Part shown: piece after piece, positions 9,148 to 18,008 of the stretch
How the letters are laid out: the number at the start of each line of letters is the position of its first letter
How positions within the stretch are numbered: position 1 is the stretch's first letter
DNA from: Bacteroidia bacterium
Lineage (GTDB): Bacteria > Bacteroidota > Bacteroidia > J057
Direction of reading: 5' to 3'
Assembly: GCA_022760475.1 (NCBI GenBank)
Contig: JALEFZ010000035.1
Coordinates: forward strand, 124,001 to 188,000
Length of the DNA: 64,000 bases
Position numbers and translations under genes: made by a program
Notes under the pieces: model-generated
Databases searched by the model: none
Seen by the model: only the letters and a program-made list of their open reading frames with translations
Told to the model about the DNA's origin: nothing

Positions 9148-11781
9148 ATGAAAACTGGAACGGAAATCCGGAATGCATTCTTGAAGTTCTTTGAACAAAA
9201 ACTACACCAAATTGTGGAATCGGCCCCAATTGTAGTAAAAAACGACCCTACGTTGATGTTTACCAATGCAGGAATGAACCAGTTCAAAGACCTATTTCTG
9301 GGCCTAAAAAATCCAGAATACCGGAGAATCGCAGATACCCAAAAATGTTTGCGCGTTTCAGGGAAGCATAATGACCTCGATGAAGTAGGCCATGATACCT
9401 ACCACCATACCATGTTTGAAATGCTGGGTAACTGGTCAATCGGGGACTATTATAAGCAAGAATCGATAGAATGGGCATGGGAATTACTTACCGAAGTCTA
9501 CAAATTGGACAAGGATCGCCTGTATGTTTCAGTATTCGGTGGAGACAAAGAAGATGGGCTTCCAGTCGACCTAGAAGCTGAAGAAGAATGGAAGAAGTGG
9601 GTTTCCCCTGATCGAATCCTTCACTTTGGCAAAGGAGATAATTTCTGGGAAATGGGAGAAGTAGGCCCTTCAGGTCCATGTTCTGAAATACACATTGACC
9701 TTCGTTCAGATGAAGAGCGTAAAAAAATTGATGGGAAAGAGCTGGTAAATGCAGATCATCCCGAAGTGGTTGAAATCTGGAACCTGGTATTCATCCAGTT
9801 TAATAGAAAGGCAGACCGCAGCCTGGAGGAGCTACCGGAGAAGCACATTGATACCGGGATGGGTTTTGAACGTCTGACCATGGCCCTTCAAAACAAGAAG
9901 TCTACCTATGATACGGATATCTTTGACCTGACCAGGGAATTTCTCGAAACCAAAACCGACAGGGCATATGAAAATGCTCCAGAAGACGAACGCATTGCCA
10001 TGCGTGTGATCGTCGACCACATCCGTGCCATTGTATTCACCATCGCTGATGGACAGCTACCATCAAACACAGGTGCCGGATACGTCATTAGAAGGATTCT
10101 GAGAAGGGCTTCCCGCTATGGCTTTTCCTACCTTGACTTAAAGGAGCCTTTTATGTTCCAAATGGTAGAACTATTGGCTGAGCAGTATGAGGGAGTATTC
10201 CCTGAGGTTCGTGCCCAAAAAGACTTCCTGGAAAGAATTATCAAACAGGAGGAGGAAAGTTTCCTGAGAACTCTGGATTCTGGAACTCAGCAATTCGAAA
10301 AGTATCTTTCCGATAAAAAGGCTGAGAAGGACAAAAGGGTTGATGGGGAATTTGCCTTCAAACTTTACGACACCTTTGGATTTCCCTATGACCTCACAGA
10401 CCTGATGGCAAGGGAAAAAGGATGGTCAGTAGACGAAAAAGGATTTGATAAACTTCTTCAGGAGCAGAAAGAAAGATCTCGTGCTGCAACCTCCTTTGAT
10501 ACAGGAGATTGGGTTGTAGTAAATCCATCTGAAGACTTACCTGTATTTGTAGGTTATGATACCCTCCATACAGAAAGCCGAATTCTTTCCTATCGCACCG
10601 TAAAAATGAAGAAAAAGGAACTTTTCCAGATCGTTTTGGAGGAGACACCATTTTATGCAGAATCAGGTGGGCAGGTTGGAGATAAAGGAAAGATTGAAAA
10701 GGATGGGGAGGTCATTAGGATCATTGATACCAAAAAAGAAAATGAATTGATTGTCCACATTGCAGACAAACTCCCAAAGAACCCGGCAGGACTTTGGACA
10801 GCTACTGTTAATGGTGCCACAAGAGGCCTGACTTCTTCTAACCACACGGCTACCCACTTGATGCATGCCGCATTAAGAGAAGTTTTGGGCACTCATGTAG
10901 AGCAGCGTGGTTCTTTGGTTAATGAAAAGTTGCTGCGATTTGACTTCTCACATTTCCAAAAAGTAACAGACGAAGAACTAGGGAAGGTTGAAAAAATCGT
11001 AAATGAAAAGATTGCTGCGAATATCCCCCTTGCAGAGCACCGATCTATGCCCATAGATGATGCCAAGGCCATGGGTGCTATGGCTTTATTTGGTGAAAAA
11101 TATGGCGACCAGGTCAGGGTGATCGTATTTGATCCTGAATTCAGTGTAGAACTTTGCGGTGGAACTCACGTGCCCCAGACTTCTGACATTCGCTTGTTCA
11201 AATTTGCCTCTGAAGGCTCTGTAGCCTCAGGCATTCGCCGTGTAGAGGCCTATACTTCGGATCATGCATATGCATACCTGGACGAGAAAGCTCAGAAATA
11301 CGACCAGATTGCCAGCCTAATGAAGAATCCAAAGGATCTCGAGAAGGCCATTGCTGACCTGGCCGAGAAAAACAGGATGCTTGAAAAAGAGATTCAGCAG
11401 ATGATGGGTGAAAAAGTTCAATTACTCAAGGAAGAACTGAAAGCCAAAGTTGAGAAAGTTGGAGAAATAAATGTGATCCGTTCGAGGGTAAGTTTGGGTT
11501 CATCAGATGCCTTAAAGCAACTTTCATTTGAATTGAAGAAAATCACTGAGAATACCCTCATTGTCCTTGGAGCTGCAATCAATGACAAGCCTTTGCTGAG
11601 CGTAATCATGTCTGATGACCTTGCAGAGAGCAAAACGTACAATGCAGGTCAGATGATTCGCGAGTTGGCGAAGGAGATTAAAGGTGGTGGTGGTGGACAG
11701 CCTTTCTATGCAACTGCAGGCGGAAAGGATATCAATGGCCTGGATAAGGCCTTGAGAAAGGTCGAAGAACTGGTTCAATAA
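9148..11781 (+). CDS. alaS: Alanyl-tRNA synthetase
   Basis: An 877-residue class II synthetase that charges tRNA-Ala, of normal full length. The N-terminal catalytic domain opens with the motif 1 region (MFTNAGMNQFKD near residue 38), and DTGMGFERL lies near 236. The editing domain that removes mischarged serine and glycine holds HTATH (H566 and H570) and CGGTH (C670, H674), the four zinc-binding positions. The C-terminal part ends with the glycine-rich C-Ala segment GGGGGQPFYATAGG. No Shine-Dalgarno sequence precedes the ATG, as expected in Bacteroidota. A terminator follows at once. The gene is a single-gene unit divergent from the M23 peptidase. Confidence 0.99.
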   Translation: MKTGTEIRNAFLKFFEQKLHQIVESAPIVVKNDPTLMFTNAGMNQFKDLFLGLKNPEYRRIADTQKCLRVSGKHNDLDEVGHDTYHHTMFEMLGNWSIGDYYKQESIEWAWELLTEVYKLDKDRLYVSVFGGDKEDGLPVDLEAEEEWKKWVSPDRILHFGKGDNFWEMGEVGPSGPCSEIHIDLRSDEERKKIDGKELVNADHPEVVEIWNLVFIQFNRKADRSLEELPEKHIDTGMGFERLTMALQNKKSTYDTDIFDLTREFLETKTDRAYENAPEDERIAMRVIVDHIRAIVFTIADGQLPSNTGAGYVIRRILRRASRYGFSYLDLKEPFMFQMVELLAEQYEGVFPEVRAQKDFLERIIKQEEESFLRTLDSGTQQFEKYLSDKKAEKDKRVDGEFAFKLYDTFGFPYDLTDLMAREKGWSVDEKGFDKLLQEQKERSRAATSFDTGDWVVVNPSEDLPVFVGYDTLHTESRILSYRTVKMKKKELFQIVLEETPFYAESGGQVGDKGKIEKDGEVIRIIDTKKENELIVHIADKLPKNPAGLWTATVNGATRGLTSSNHTATHLMHAALREVLGTHVEQRGSLVNEKLLRFDFSHFQKVTDEELGKVEKIVNEKIAANIPLAEHRSMPIDDAKAMGAMALFGEKYGDQVRVIVFDPEFSVELCGGTHVPQTSDIRLFKFASEGSVASGIRRVEAYTSDHAYAYLDEKAQKYDQIASLMKNPKDLEKAIADLAEKNRMLEKEIQQMMGEKVQLLKEELKAKVEKVGEINVIRSRVSLGSSDALKQLSFELKKITENTLIVLGAAINDKPLLSVIMSDDLAESKTYNAGQMIRELAKEIKGGGGGQPFYATAGGKDINGLDKALRKVEELVQ

Positions 11782-11801
11782 ATCATTGATACACACCTAC
11801 G

Positions 11802-11849
11802 ATCCCTCTTACAATATCTGAAGGACTCATTTATTGTAAGGGGATTTTT
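11802..11849 (+). terminator. Terminator of alaS
   Basis: ATCCC-T-CTTACAATA pairs with TATTGTAAGGGGAT with a single bulged base, and is followed by five T. The remaining gap to 12102 is AT-rich and shows no gene that I can support. Confidence 0.8.
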
Positions 11850-12102
11850 CTTAATTGGAAAATTTGGGAAGAAAAAGAAAAAAATACTGTTTTTATCTTC
11901 ATTAGGTTGTAAATTAATGCCAACGGTTTTTATCCTATCACATTATTGAGGTTCTCAAAATTCCTGAAGAGCCCCAAAGGAACTTTATGATTTTGGAAAA
12001 TGGCAAGTTTTGAGGCTTGGAAACAATCCTTATGGCCACAAAAACATCCTTGAATTTATGCAGATAAATCAAGGCTCGTTTTATTTCAAAATTTACCGAA
12101 TC

Positions 12103-12450
12103 ATGAAGTTAAATATCATCCACCTTAGCCATAGAACTGATCGCTGGGAAACCCTTCAGCAAGAGCTTAAGAGTCAAAACATTACCGACTACCAAATCTG
12201 GGAAGGAATTCGTGACAGCCCTACCAGAAAAGGGATCTCTCGTGCGCACAAACAGATCGTCCTCGATGCCAAAAACAGAGGTCTTCCAAGGGTTTTGATA
12301 GAAGAAGACGACATCAGCTTTTCAGATCAAGGGGCGTTTAATTATTGGACCACATGGAAATGGCCAGAGGTTGAGAATGCAAAATGTACTTACCACCCTA
12401 GGGATCGCCAAGTAACTGTTTTTGTGGAAACGAGAACGAAGAATCATTGA
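12103..12450 (+). CDS. Glycosyltransferase family 25-like protein, truncated
   Basis: About the first 85 residues match the start of family 25 (LPS/procollagen-type) glycosyltransferases: MKLNIIHLSHRTDRW with the conserved arginines, then GISRAHKQIV, and VLIEEDD, which corresponds to the donor and metal-binding EDD motif. Family members normally continue for another 100 or more residues after the EDD motif. Here the frame runs only about 40 further residues, into a basic tail without family motifs (ending VFVETRTKNH). I take this as a 3'-truncated or decayed gene; a very short functional form is less likely. ATG 103 bases into the gap (12103) is chosen because it starts exactly at the family's first strand; the frame is open upstream but shows no conserved features. 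Confidence 0.55.
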   Translation: MKLNIIHLSHRTDRWETLQQELKSQNITDYQIWEGIRDSPTRKGISRAHKQIVLDAKNRGLPRVLIEEDDISFSDQGAFNYWTTWKWPEVENAKCTYHPRDRQVTVFVETRTKNH

Positions 12451-12512
12451 AGCATGAAACTTATTCTCTTTTTTCCTTTATTGGGCAGTAGGTAAAGCAA
12501 TGATAAAAACAT

Positions 12513-12950
12513 ATGGATCTATTTCTCCAGGCGGCAATTGACGAAGCCAGTTTAGGACTTTCTGAGGGAGGCATTCCAATAGGCTCCGTTTTGGTTCATC
12601 AAGGCAAAATCATCGGCCGCGGCCATAATCGTCGCGTGCAGAAGGGTTCTGCAATCCTACATGGAGAAATGGATGCCCTTGAAAATGCGGGGCGTCTTCC
12701 TGCAAGTGTATATCAAGAGTCTGTTCTTTATACGACGCTTTCTCCTTGTTCTATGTGTTCGGGTGCCATTCTACTTTACGGGATTCCCAAGGTAATCATT
12801 GGGGAAAATCAGACCTTCATGGGTGAGGAAAGTTTACTCGAAGAAAGGGGTGTAGAGGTAGAAGTGCTCAACGACCCTTCTTGCATCCAGATGATGACTG
12901 AGTTTATAAAAAATAAACCGAATTTATGGAATGAAGATATTGGGGAATAG
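12513..12950 (+). CDS. Cytosine deaminase of the yeast (FCY1) type
   Basis: A 145-residue zinc deaminase with the motifs HGEMDALENAG (H50, E52) and PCSMCSGA (C79, C82), which bind zinc and supply the proton-shuttling glutamate. The sequence follows yeast cytosine deaminase closely: YTTLSPCxMCxGAI, then YGIPKVIIGEN, and the C-terminal end WNEDIGE, which matches yeast WFEDIGE. Length is almost the same as the yeast enzyme (158). I therefore favour free cytosine to uracil (pyrimidine salvage) over the adenosine/guanine deaminases TadA and GuaD, whose C-terminal ends differ. It is a different fold from E. coli CodA. It has no linked cytosine permease. Confidence in the deaminase fold is very high, in cytosine as substrate high. 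Confidence 0.88.
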   Translation: MDLFLQAAIDEASLGLSEGGIPIGSVLVHQGKIIGRGHNRRVQKGSAILHGEMDALENAGRLPASVYQESVLYTTLSPCSMCSGAILLYGIPKVIIGENQTFMGEESLLEERGVEVEVLNDPSCIQMMTEFIKNKPNLWNEDIGE

Positions 12951-13121
12951 CCGAGAACGTAAGAATCCTTTTGTTGGAGTTGAGGATATTTGTTGAAATC
13001 CACGATAGGTTTTTCCTCTGAGAAAGCTGTAGATCCTTTGGGAGTTGTTTAGGGCACATGTTTGTGGTAGCCTTAGCGCTGAAGTCTAATATTAATCCTA
13101 ACTCCTGTGCCCCTACCTAAC

Positions 13122-13149
13122 CCCTGTCAGGGTTATAACCCTGACAGGG
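13122..13149. repeat. REP palindrome, copy 2 (overlaps the RAYT stop)
   Basis: Arms CCCTGTCAGGG and CCCTGACAGGG flank the spacer TTATAA: a perfect 28-base palindrome. The minus-strand transposase gene ends inside it: its last residues (TLSGL) and stop codon are encoded by the element. Confidence 0.9.
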
Positions 13150-13750
13150 TCTTTTGTTCTACATGATACCCCCCCAGCATTTCTAGCCTCAAATCTTCAT
13201 AACCCAAATTATTAATTCTCAAAAACTCTCCCATACCGCCATGTAAGTCCCATAGTTTGTCTCTAGATATAAAAGAATCAATCAAAGGATTAGAAAGTTG
13301 CCCGAAGGAGCTGTATTTATATTTCCTAAAATCTCTACAAATTTTATGTTTTTGAGGGTTTGCGTGCACATAAAATATTGTTCTTAACAATTGAGTTTCA
13401 GAGTATATTTCTTTTCGTTTAAATGGCCTTTGAAACAGGGGGCCTGAACGATTTTCTTGTTTATTAATGGCTTGTGCATAACCATTAAAAAAATTAGAGA
13501 ATGGCTGGTGAAGGCGGTTTTCATAGGCTTCAGCTAACCCGTGCTCTTTTATTTTTATGACTAAATGAAAGTGATTGACCAGAAGGCAATAAGCATAAAT
13601 TTCACAAACTGGCTCTATCCTTACGGTGAGCTTATTGAGAAAATAATGATAGTTTTCGGCTTGAAAAAATAGAGGCATTTGTCCAATGCCTCTATTATAG
13701 ACATGATAGAAAATACCTTTACGAAGCGGTTTACAAAATTTGTTTTTCAT
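13133..13750 (-). CDS. REP-associated tyrosine transposase (RAYT, Y1 HUH family)
   Basis: A 205-residue single-strand DNA transposase of the IS200/IS605-related Y1 family. The N-terminal part has HVYNRG (about 16-21). The HUH metal motif is HFHLV (H60, H62). The helix FNGYAQAINK carries the probable catalytic tyrosine Y91, followed by the RAYT-typical SGPLFQRPFKR. RAYTs are domesticated relatives of TnpA thought to mobilise or spread short REP palindromes rather than themselves. Here the gene is bracketed by such palindromes: one covers its stop codon (13122-13149) and one lies 75 bases upstream of its start (13826-13854). Four more copies of the same palindrome occur in the window. The gene looks intact, and length is typical of the family. 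Confidence 0.92.
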   Translation of the reverse strand: MKNKFCKPLRKGIFYHVYNRGIGQMPLFFQAENYHYFLNKLTVRIEPVCEIYAYCLLVNHFHLVIKIKEHGLAEAYENRLHQPFSNFFNGYAQAINKQENRSGPLFQRPFKRKEIYSETQLLRTIFYVHANPQKHKICRDFRKYKYSSFGQLSNPLIDSFISRDKLWDLHGGMGEFLRINNLGYEDLRLEMLGGYHVEQKTLSGL

Positions 13751-13825
13751 GGTATATTGTGTTGTTAGATTAGATAACGTATTTCAAAAGAATTATACCA
13801 ATCAATTCAAAAATAAATTTTGAGA

Positions 13826-13854
13826 CCCTGTCAGGGTTATAAGCCTGTCAGGGC
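13826..13854. repeat. REP element, copy 3 (arms in direct orientation)
   Basis: CCCTGTCAGGG, spacer TTATAA and then GCCTGTCAGGG. Unlike the other copies, the second arm has T rather than A at its centre, so the arms read as direct repeats. Because each arm is itself nearly palindromic, both hairpin forms remain possible. It lies upstream of the RAYT start and ends six bases before an in-frame ATG of the next gene. Confidence 0.8.
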
Positions 13855-13898
13855 TTTAAATGAGCATTAAACCAATACCTACAATAAATACCTTAGAT

Positions 13899-14228
13899 AT
13901 GCCTACAGAAATTAACCTCTTCCCATTCGCAATAATCCTAGGGTTCCTGAATCTCAGGACTTTTTATATGATGTGGAAGGATAAAAGAATTGCCAAGAAA
14001 AATGCGTCCCAAACCGGAAAAGGACGTATCCCCGAAAAAAAACTGATCAGAAATGCCTTTCTGTTTGGAGCTGCAGGTATGCTGCTAGGCATGCAGGCCT
14101 TCCGCCACAAAACAAAAAAAACCAAATTCAACCTGGGAGTCCCCTTTGCCTTAATCCTTCAGATTGGGCTCGTATATGGGTTAACCCAGCATTTTAACCT
14201 GCAGTATTTCTGGGCAAGCCCATTCTAG
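13899..14228 (+). CDS. DUF1294 small membrane protein
   Basis: A 109-residue membrane protein of the DUF1294 family, whose role is not known. Three hydrophobic segments (about residues 7-20, 49-62 and 83-96) surround the conserved basic stretches KDKRIAKK, the RIPEKKLIRNAFLFG signature and RHKTKKTKF. I place the start at ATG 13899. The in-frame ATG at 13860 is possible and would add 13 residues, but it lies only six bases after the REP element and DUF1294 proteins usually begin right at the first helix. It is transcribed away from RAYT and toward purL, with a 180-base gap to purL. Some family members are fused to cold-shock domains; that part is absent here. Confidence 0.82.
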   Translation: MPTEINLFPFAIILGFLNLRTFYMMWKDKRIAKKNASQTGKGRIPEKKLIRNAFLFGAAGMLLGMQAFRHKTKKTKFNLGVPFALILQIGLVYGLTQHFNLQYFWASPF

Positions 14229-14407
14229 CAATTGCTAATGCCACCTTATTTTATTAATGAATGAGACTTTTGAGAAAAAACGGTACTCAACCAGACGATT
14301 TATGCCCATAATTCTGGCAGGCTAATTTGAGGTTTGAATTTTAAGCATTAATCATCGAAATCATCATCCAATCTTCTATATTTGCATCTCAAAGAAATAT
14401 AGACCTT

Positions 14408-16627
14408 ATGTCCACTCCTCAAGTTACCCTAACCGTAGCAGAGCAATTGGGTCTTCTGCCAGATGAATTCGAGAAAATCATCAATATCCTTGGTAGAACC
14501 CCAAATTTCACCGAACTATCCATCTATTCGGTGATGTGGTCCGAACACTGTTCGTACAAAAACTCCATTCTTCAACTCAAAACCTTGCCTAACAAAGGGG
14601 AAAAAGTGCTTGCAGGTGCAGGAGAAGAAGGTGCGGGTTTGATGGATCTGGGAAATGGCTTGGGAGTTGCTTTCAAAATTGAATCGCACAACCACCCATC
14701 TGCAATTGAACCTTATCAAGGTGCCGCGACAGGTGTAGGTGGTATCCATAGAGATATTTTCAGTATGGGAGCTCGCCCAGTATGCTCCCTAAATTCACTG
14801 AGATTCGGGAACCTAGAACTTCCCAAAACAAGACACCTTCTGAAAGGGGTAGTCAAGGGAATTGGAGATTATGGAAATGCATTTGGTGTTCCAACCGTAG
14901 CTGGAGAAGTTTACTTCGACCCTTGCTATAATATCAACCCATTAGTAAATGCGATGTCTGTAGGGATCGTAGAACGTGGAAAAACGGCCAGTGCCATTGC
15001 CCTCGGAGCGGGAAACCCTGTGTTCATCGTTGGATCAGCTACTGGCAAGGATGGAATTCACGGAGCGACTTTTGCCTCTGAGGACATTTCTGAGGAATCA
15101 GAAGAAAAACTGCCTTCTGTCCAGGTGGGAGACCCCTTTGCAGAAAAATTACTGCTTGAGGCAACCCTCGAAAGCATCGATACTGGTGCGATCGTAGGTG
15201 TACAGGACATGGGTGCAGCGGGGATCACCTGTGCAACATCTGAAATGGCAGCAAAAGGTGAAATGGGAATGGATGTTTGGTTGGATAAGGTTCCAATGAG
15301 GCAGGCTGACATGGAACCCTTTGAAATCCTGCTTTCCGAATCCCAGGAAAGGATGCTGTTCGTAGTAGAAAAAGGCAGGGAGCAAGAAATAATTGATGTA
15401 CTGGAAAAGTGGGATCTTTTTTATGCCCAAATCGGAGAAGTTACAGAAGGAGATAGCTTAAAATACCATTGGCATGGAGAAGAGATTGCCAATATCCCGG
15501 CACAAAGCCTGGTTTTAGGCGGAGGAGCACCCGTTTATGTACGAGAACAGCGCGAGCCTGCTTATTTTGAAGAGATCAGGAATTTTGAACCCAACAAAAT
15601 TGCGATACCTGCTCATAATGATAAGGTTATCAAGTTTTTGCTAGGTCAAGCCAGCATAGCCTCTAAGCAATGGATCACCGAACAATACGACTCGATGGTG
15701 GGGACCGCCAATATGACTACCAATGCCCCAAGCGATGCTGCAGTCGTCAGAATAAGAGGCCACAAAAAAGGATTGGCTGTAACGGTAGATTGCAATAGCC
15801 GACATGTCTACAGCAATCCCGAGAAAGGCTGCGCACTTGCAGTAGCCGAAGCAGCCAGGAACCTGGTTTGTACCGGAGCCAAACCTCTAGGTGTTACAAA
15901 CTGTCTGAATTTCGGCAACCCTTACAACCCAGAGGTTTACTTCCAGTTTGCAAATGCAATCAAAGGCATGGGAGACGCTTGTCGAGCATTTGGAACACCG
16001 GTTACTGGTGGAAATGTGTCTTTCTACAATCAATCAGATGAAGGACCTGTCTTCCCCACCCCAACCATTGGTATGGTGGGAACCCTTGAGGATACTGATC
16101 AAGGGCACATGAGTATGGACTTCAAAAACGAAGGCGATCAAATATTCCTCATTGGAAAATTATCTGATGACATCGGCGCTTCAGAGTATGTTTATGGATA
16201 CCACAATATAGCAAACAGCCCCTCTCCCTATGTCAACCTTGATGAGGAAAAGGAATTGCAGGATACAACATTAGAATTGATCGAAAAAGGGCTGATTGAG
16301 TCTGCCCATGATATTTCTGATGGAGGGCTGGCAATCACCCTCTTGGAGAGTGCCTTCCCAAGAGGGCTGGGATTTCAAATTCAGACCCCAACAGAATTTA
16401 GAAAAGACGGTTTCCTTTATGGTGAGGCCGGTGGTCGTATCGTAGTTACTGTTTCAGAGAAAAAATCTTTGGAGTTCACCAACTTCCTAAGTGGAAGGAA
16501 TTTCCCCTTCCATCATTTAGGACAGGTTACAGGGGCTTTCGCTAATATCGATGGGGAGGTATTGGATAGTATAGAGAACTACAAAGCCATTCACAGCAAT
16601 ACCCTTGGTGAAAGAATGACCTCATAA
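14408..16627 (+). CDS. purL: Phosphoribosylformylglycinamidine synthase, PurL subunit
   Basis: A 739-residue FGAM synthase of the small (three-component) type, catalysing the ATP-dependent conversion of FGAR to FGAM in purine synthesis. It contains two related ATP-binding halves. The signature HNHPSAIEPYQGAATGVGGI region lies near residue 96; the sensor histidine region EHCSYKNS lies at about 46; and the second half repeats the NCLNFGNP and GGNVSFYN motifs. The glutaminase (PurQ) and the small PurS subunit are not part of this chain and must be encoded elsewhere; no pur gene lies nearby. Many Bacteroidota instead carry the single long PurL of about 1230 residues, so the short form is a useful taxonomic marker. 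Confidence 0.97.
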   Translation: MSTPQVTLTVAEQLGLLPDEFEKIINILGRTPNFTELSIYSVMWSEHCSYKNSILQLKTLPNKGEKVLAGAGEEGAGLMDLGNGLGVAFKIESHNHPSAIEPYQGAATGVGGIHRDIFSMGARPVCSLNSLRFGNLELPKTRHLLKGVVKGIGDYGNAFGVPTVAGEVYFDPCYNINPLVNAMSVGIVERGKTASAIALGAGNPVFIVGSATGKDGIHGATFASEDISEESEEKLPSVQVGDPFAEKLLLEATLESIDTGAIVGVQDMGAAGITCATSEMAAKGEMGMDVWLDKVPMRQADMEPFEILLSESQERMLFVVEKGREQEIIDVLEKWDLFYAQIGEVTEGDSLKYHWHGEEIANIPAQSLVLGGGAPVYVREQREPAYFEEIRNFEPNKIAIPAHNDKVIKFLLGQASIASKQWITEQYDSMVGTANMTTNAPSDAAVVRIRGHKKGLAVTVDCNSRHVYSNPEKGCALAVAEAARNLVCTGAKPLGVTNCLNFGNPYNPEVYFQFANAIKGMGDACRAFGTPVTGGNVSFYNQSDEGPVFPTPTIGMVGTLEDTDQGHMSMDFKNEGDQIFLIGKLSDDIGASEYVYGYHNIANSPSPYVNLDEEKELQDTTLELIEKGLIESAHDISDGGLAITLLESAFPRGLGFQIQTPTEFRKDGFLYGEAGGRIVVTVSEKKSLEFTNFLSGRNFPFHHLGQVTGAFANIDGEVLDSIENYKAIHSNTLGERMTS

Positions 16628-16647
16628 AAGTGTACTTACCCATTAAT

Positions 16648-16688
16648 GGACCGACTTAAGCATTTCATTTGTTTGAGTCGGTTCCTTT
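16648..16688 (+). terminator. Probable terminator of purL
   Basis: GGACCGACT pairs with AGTCGGTTCC with one bulge, and is followed by TTTAT. The T tract is short. The rest of the gap (16689-16962) holds REP copy 4 and otherwise nothing that I can support. Confidence 0.5.
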
Positions 16689-16772
16689 ATTCTAAAGCTG
16701 CTCAAAAATTAATCCTGGAACACAGGTGAAGCGTCTAAGATTACGACAGGTCAAGACATTTTTCCAGCTAGA

Positions 16773-16802
16773 ACCCTGACAGGGTTAAAACCCTGTCAGG
16801 GT
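16773..16802. repeat. REP palindrome, copy 4
   Basis: Arms CCCTGACAGGG and CCCTGTCAGGG around the spacer TTAAAA, extended by one paired base on each side. It lies between the converging purL and S41 peptidase genes. Here the arm order is the reverse of copies 2 and 6, with TTAAAA in place of TTATAA. Confidence 0.85.
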
Positions 16803-16962
16803 GTCAAAAAAAACCAAGCCTATTTCCCAAATGGTAAACCTACCTTCATCATTGATTACCCTAAACTTCCTGCTAACAAGCAAAATAAACTCTACTTACT
16901 TCCAAGTTTACAACAAGCTAAGCCTAATTTTTTACTAGCCTCCAAGTTTGACTGAAGCACTT

Positions 16963-17997
16963 CTACTTCAACTGAGCATGTGCATATTCAAGTAGAGCAT
17001 CTTTCCCCATCAGCAATTCTGCCCTATTGCTTTTCAAGTAAAAATCTGGGGGAATTCCGCGGCCTTCAAAACTGACCCCTTCACCATCTGTCCACTCCCC
17101 TACCGAAATGGCATAGCCCCATCCATTCGGTAATTCACCGGGATTAGCATTGGAGAATCCCCCCGCAGTGGTATCCCCGATTTGAGTAACATTTGGCAAA
17201 ACCCTCATGGCCAACAAAAAGGTCTCTCTTGCACTCAGGGTCTGCACATTCGTTAATATGATTACTGGCTTATGGTATTGGAATGGCCCTTCAGGCTGAA
17301 TAAACCATTGTTCAGCATCAGTGAAATCATCATGGGCAGGTCCTGCCTTCACCCTCGTATTCATGTAATGATACGATTTGTCAGCGAACCTGGAAGCTAT
17401 GACTTTTCCTGCGATATCCTCCCCTCCCGAACCTCCGCGCAAGTCAATGATCATTCCCTTTGTTTCTTTCAACTCATCAAGTACTTCATCAAACTCGTTC
17501 TCTGTAACTCCCTCACCAAAACCAAAATGCTTGATGTGAACGTAGCCTACATTGCCTTCCATTACATCATACAGAAATAAGTTCTTTGTCTCCTTGAAAC
17601 TAGATAAGTAATTTTCCTTCACCACATCCAAATTAAAATCTCTGATGGTATCAATCCGTCCATATCTTCCACCCCAAAATGTAGGCAGATTGCTTCCTAC
17701 AGGTACCAGAGCCACATGAGGATCTTCCAGGGGAGACAAAAGACGAACCAACTGTTCATACAGTTCTTCTTCAGAAATACCCTCTGAAATGGAAGGTTGC
17801 ACCTCCTCATACATAGAATCCCAGTTTACACTTTTCACCATGAACCCTCCGTAATGCTCATCAAAACTTTTCCATAAGGCTTCAAAAGTATCTTCTGCAT
17901 TATCGCTGTATTCAGATTTCAAATTCATAATCTCACAAGATACCATTAGCATGGCAAGCAAGGTGAGGACGAAAAAATATATTCGATTCATTTTCAT
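16963..17997 (-). CDS. S41-family (tail-specific) peptidase lipoprotein
   Basis: A 344-residue lipoprotein: signal peptide with lipobox MVSC (Cys21). Residues 30-115 form a helical N-terminal part (EDTFEALWKSFDEHYGG), followed directly by an S41 catalytic core at about 150-320. The serine is in TLSARE, just after the strand VIILTN, and the core includes DLRGGSGG and the typical IGDTTAGGFS. The PDZ domain normally found between these parts in CtpA proteases is missing, which is usual for the tricorn-like/retinol-binding S41 group in Bacteroidota. It should act on envelope proteins from the periplasmic side of a membrane. It follows the beta-barrel gene at 18009-18806 with only 11 bases between, so the two form an operon. 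Confidence 0.86.
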   Translation of the reverse strand: MKMNRIYFFVLTLLAMLMVSCEIMNLKSEYSDNAEDTFEALWKSFDEHYGGFMVKSVNWDSMYEEVQPSISEGISEEELYEQLVRLLSPLEDPHVALVPVGSNLPTFWGGRYGRIDTIRDFNLDVVKENYLSSFKETKNLFLYDVMEGNVGYVHIKHFGFGEGVTENEFDEVLDELKETKGMIIDLRGGSGGEDIAGKVIASRFADKSYHYMNTRVKAGPAHDDFTDAEQWFIQPEGPFQYHKPVIILTNVQTLSARETFLLAMRVLPNVTQIGDTTAGGFSNANPGELPNGWGYAISVGEWTDGEGVSFEGRGIPPDFYLKSNRAELLMGKDALLEYAHAQLK

Positions 17998-18008
17998 GAT
18001 AATTAGAG

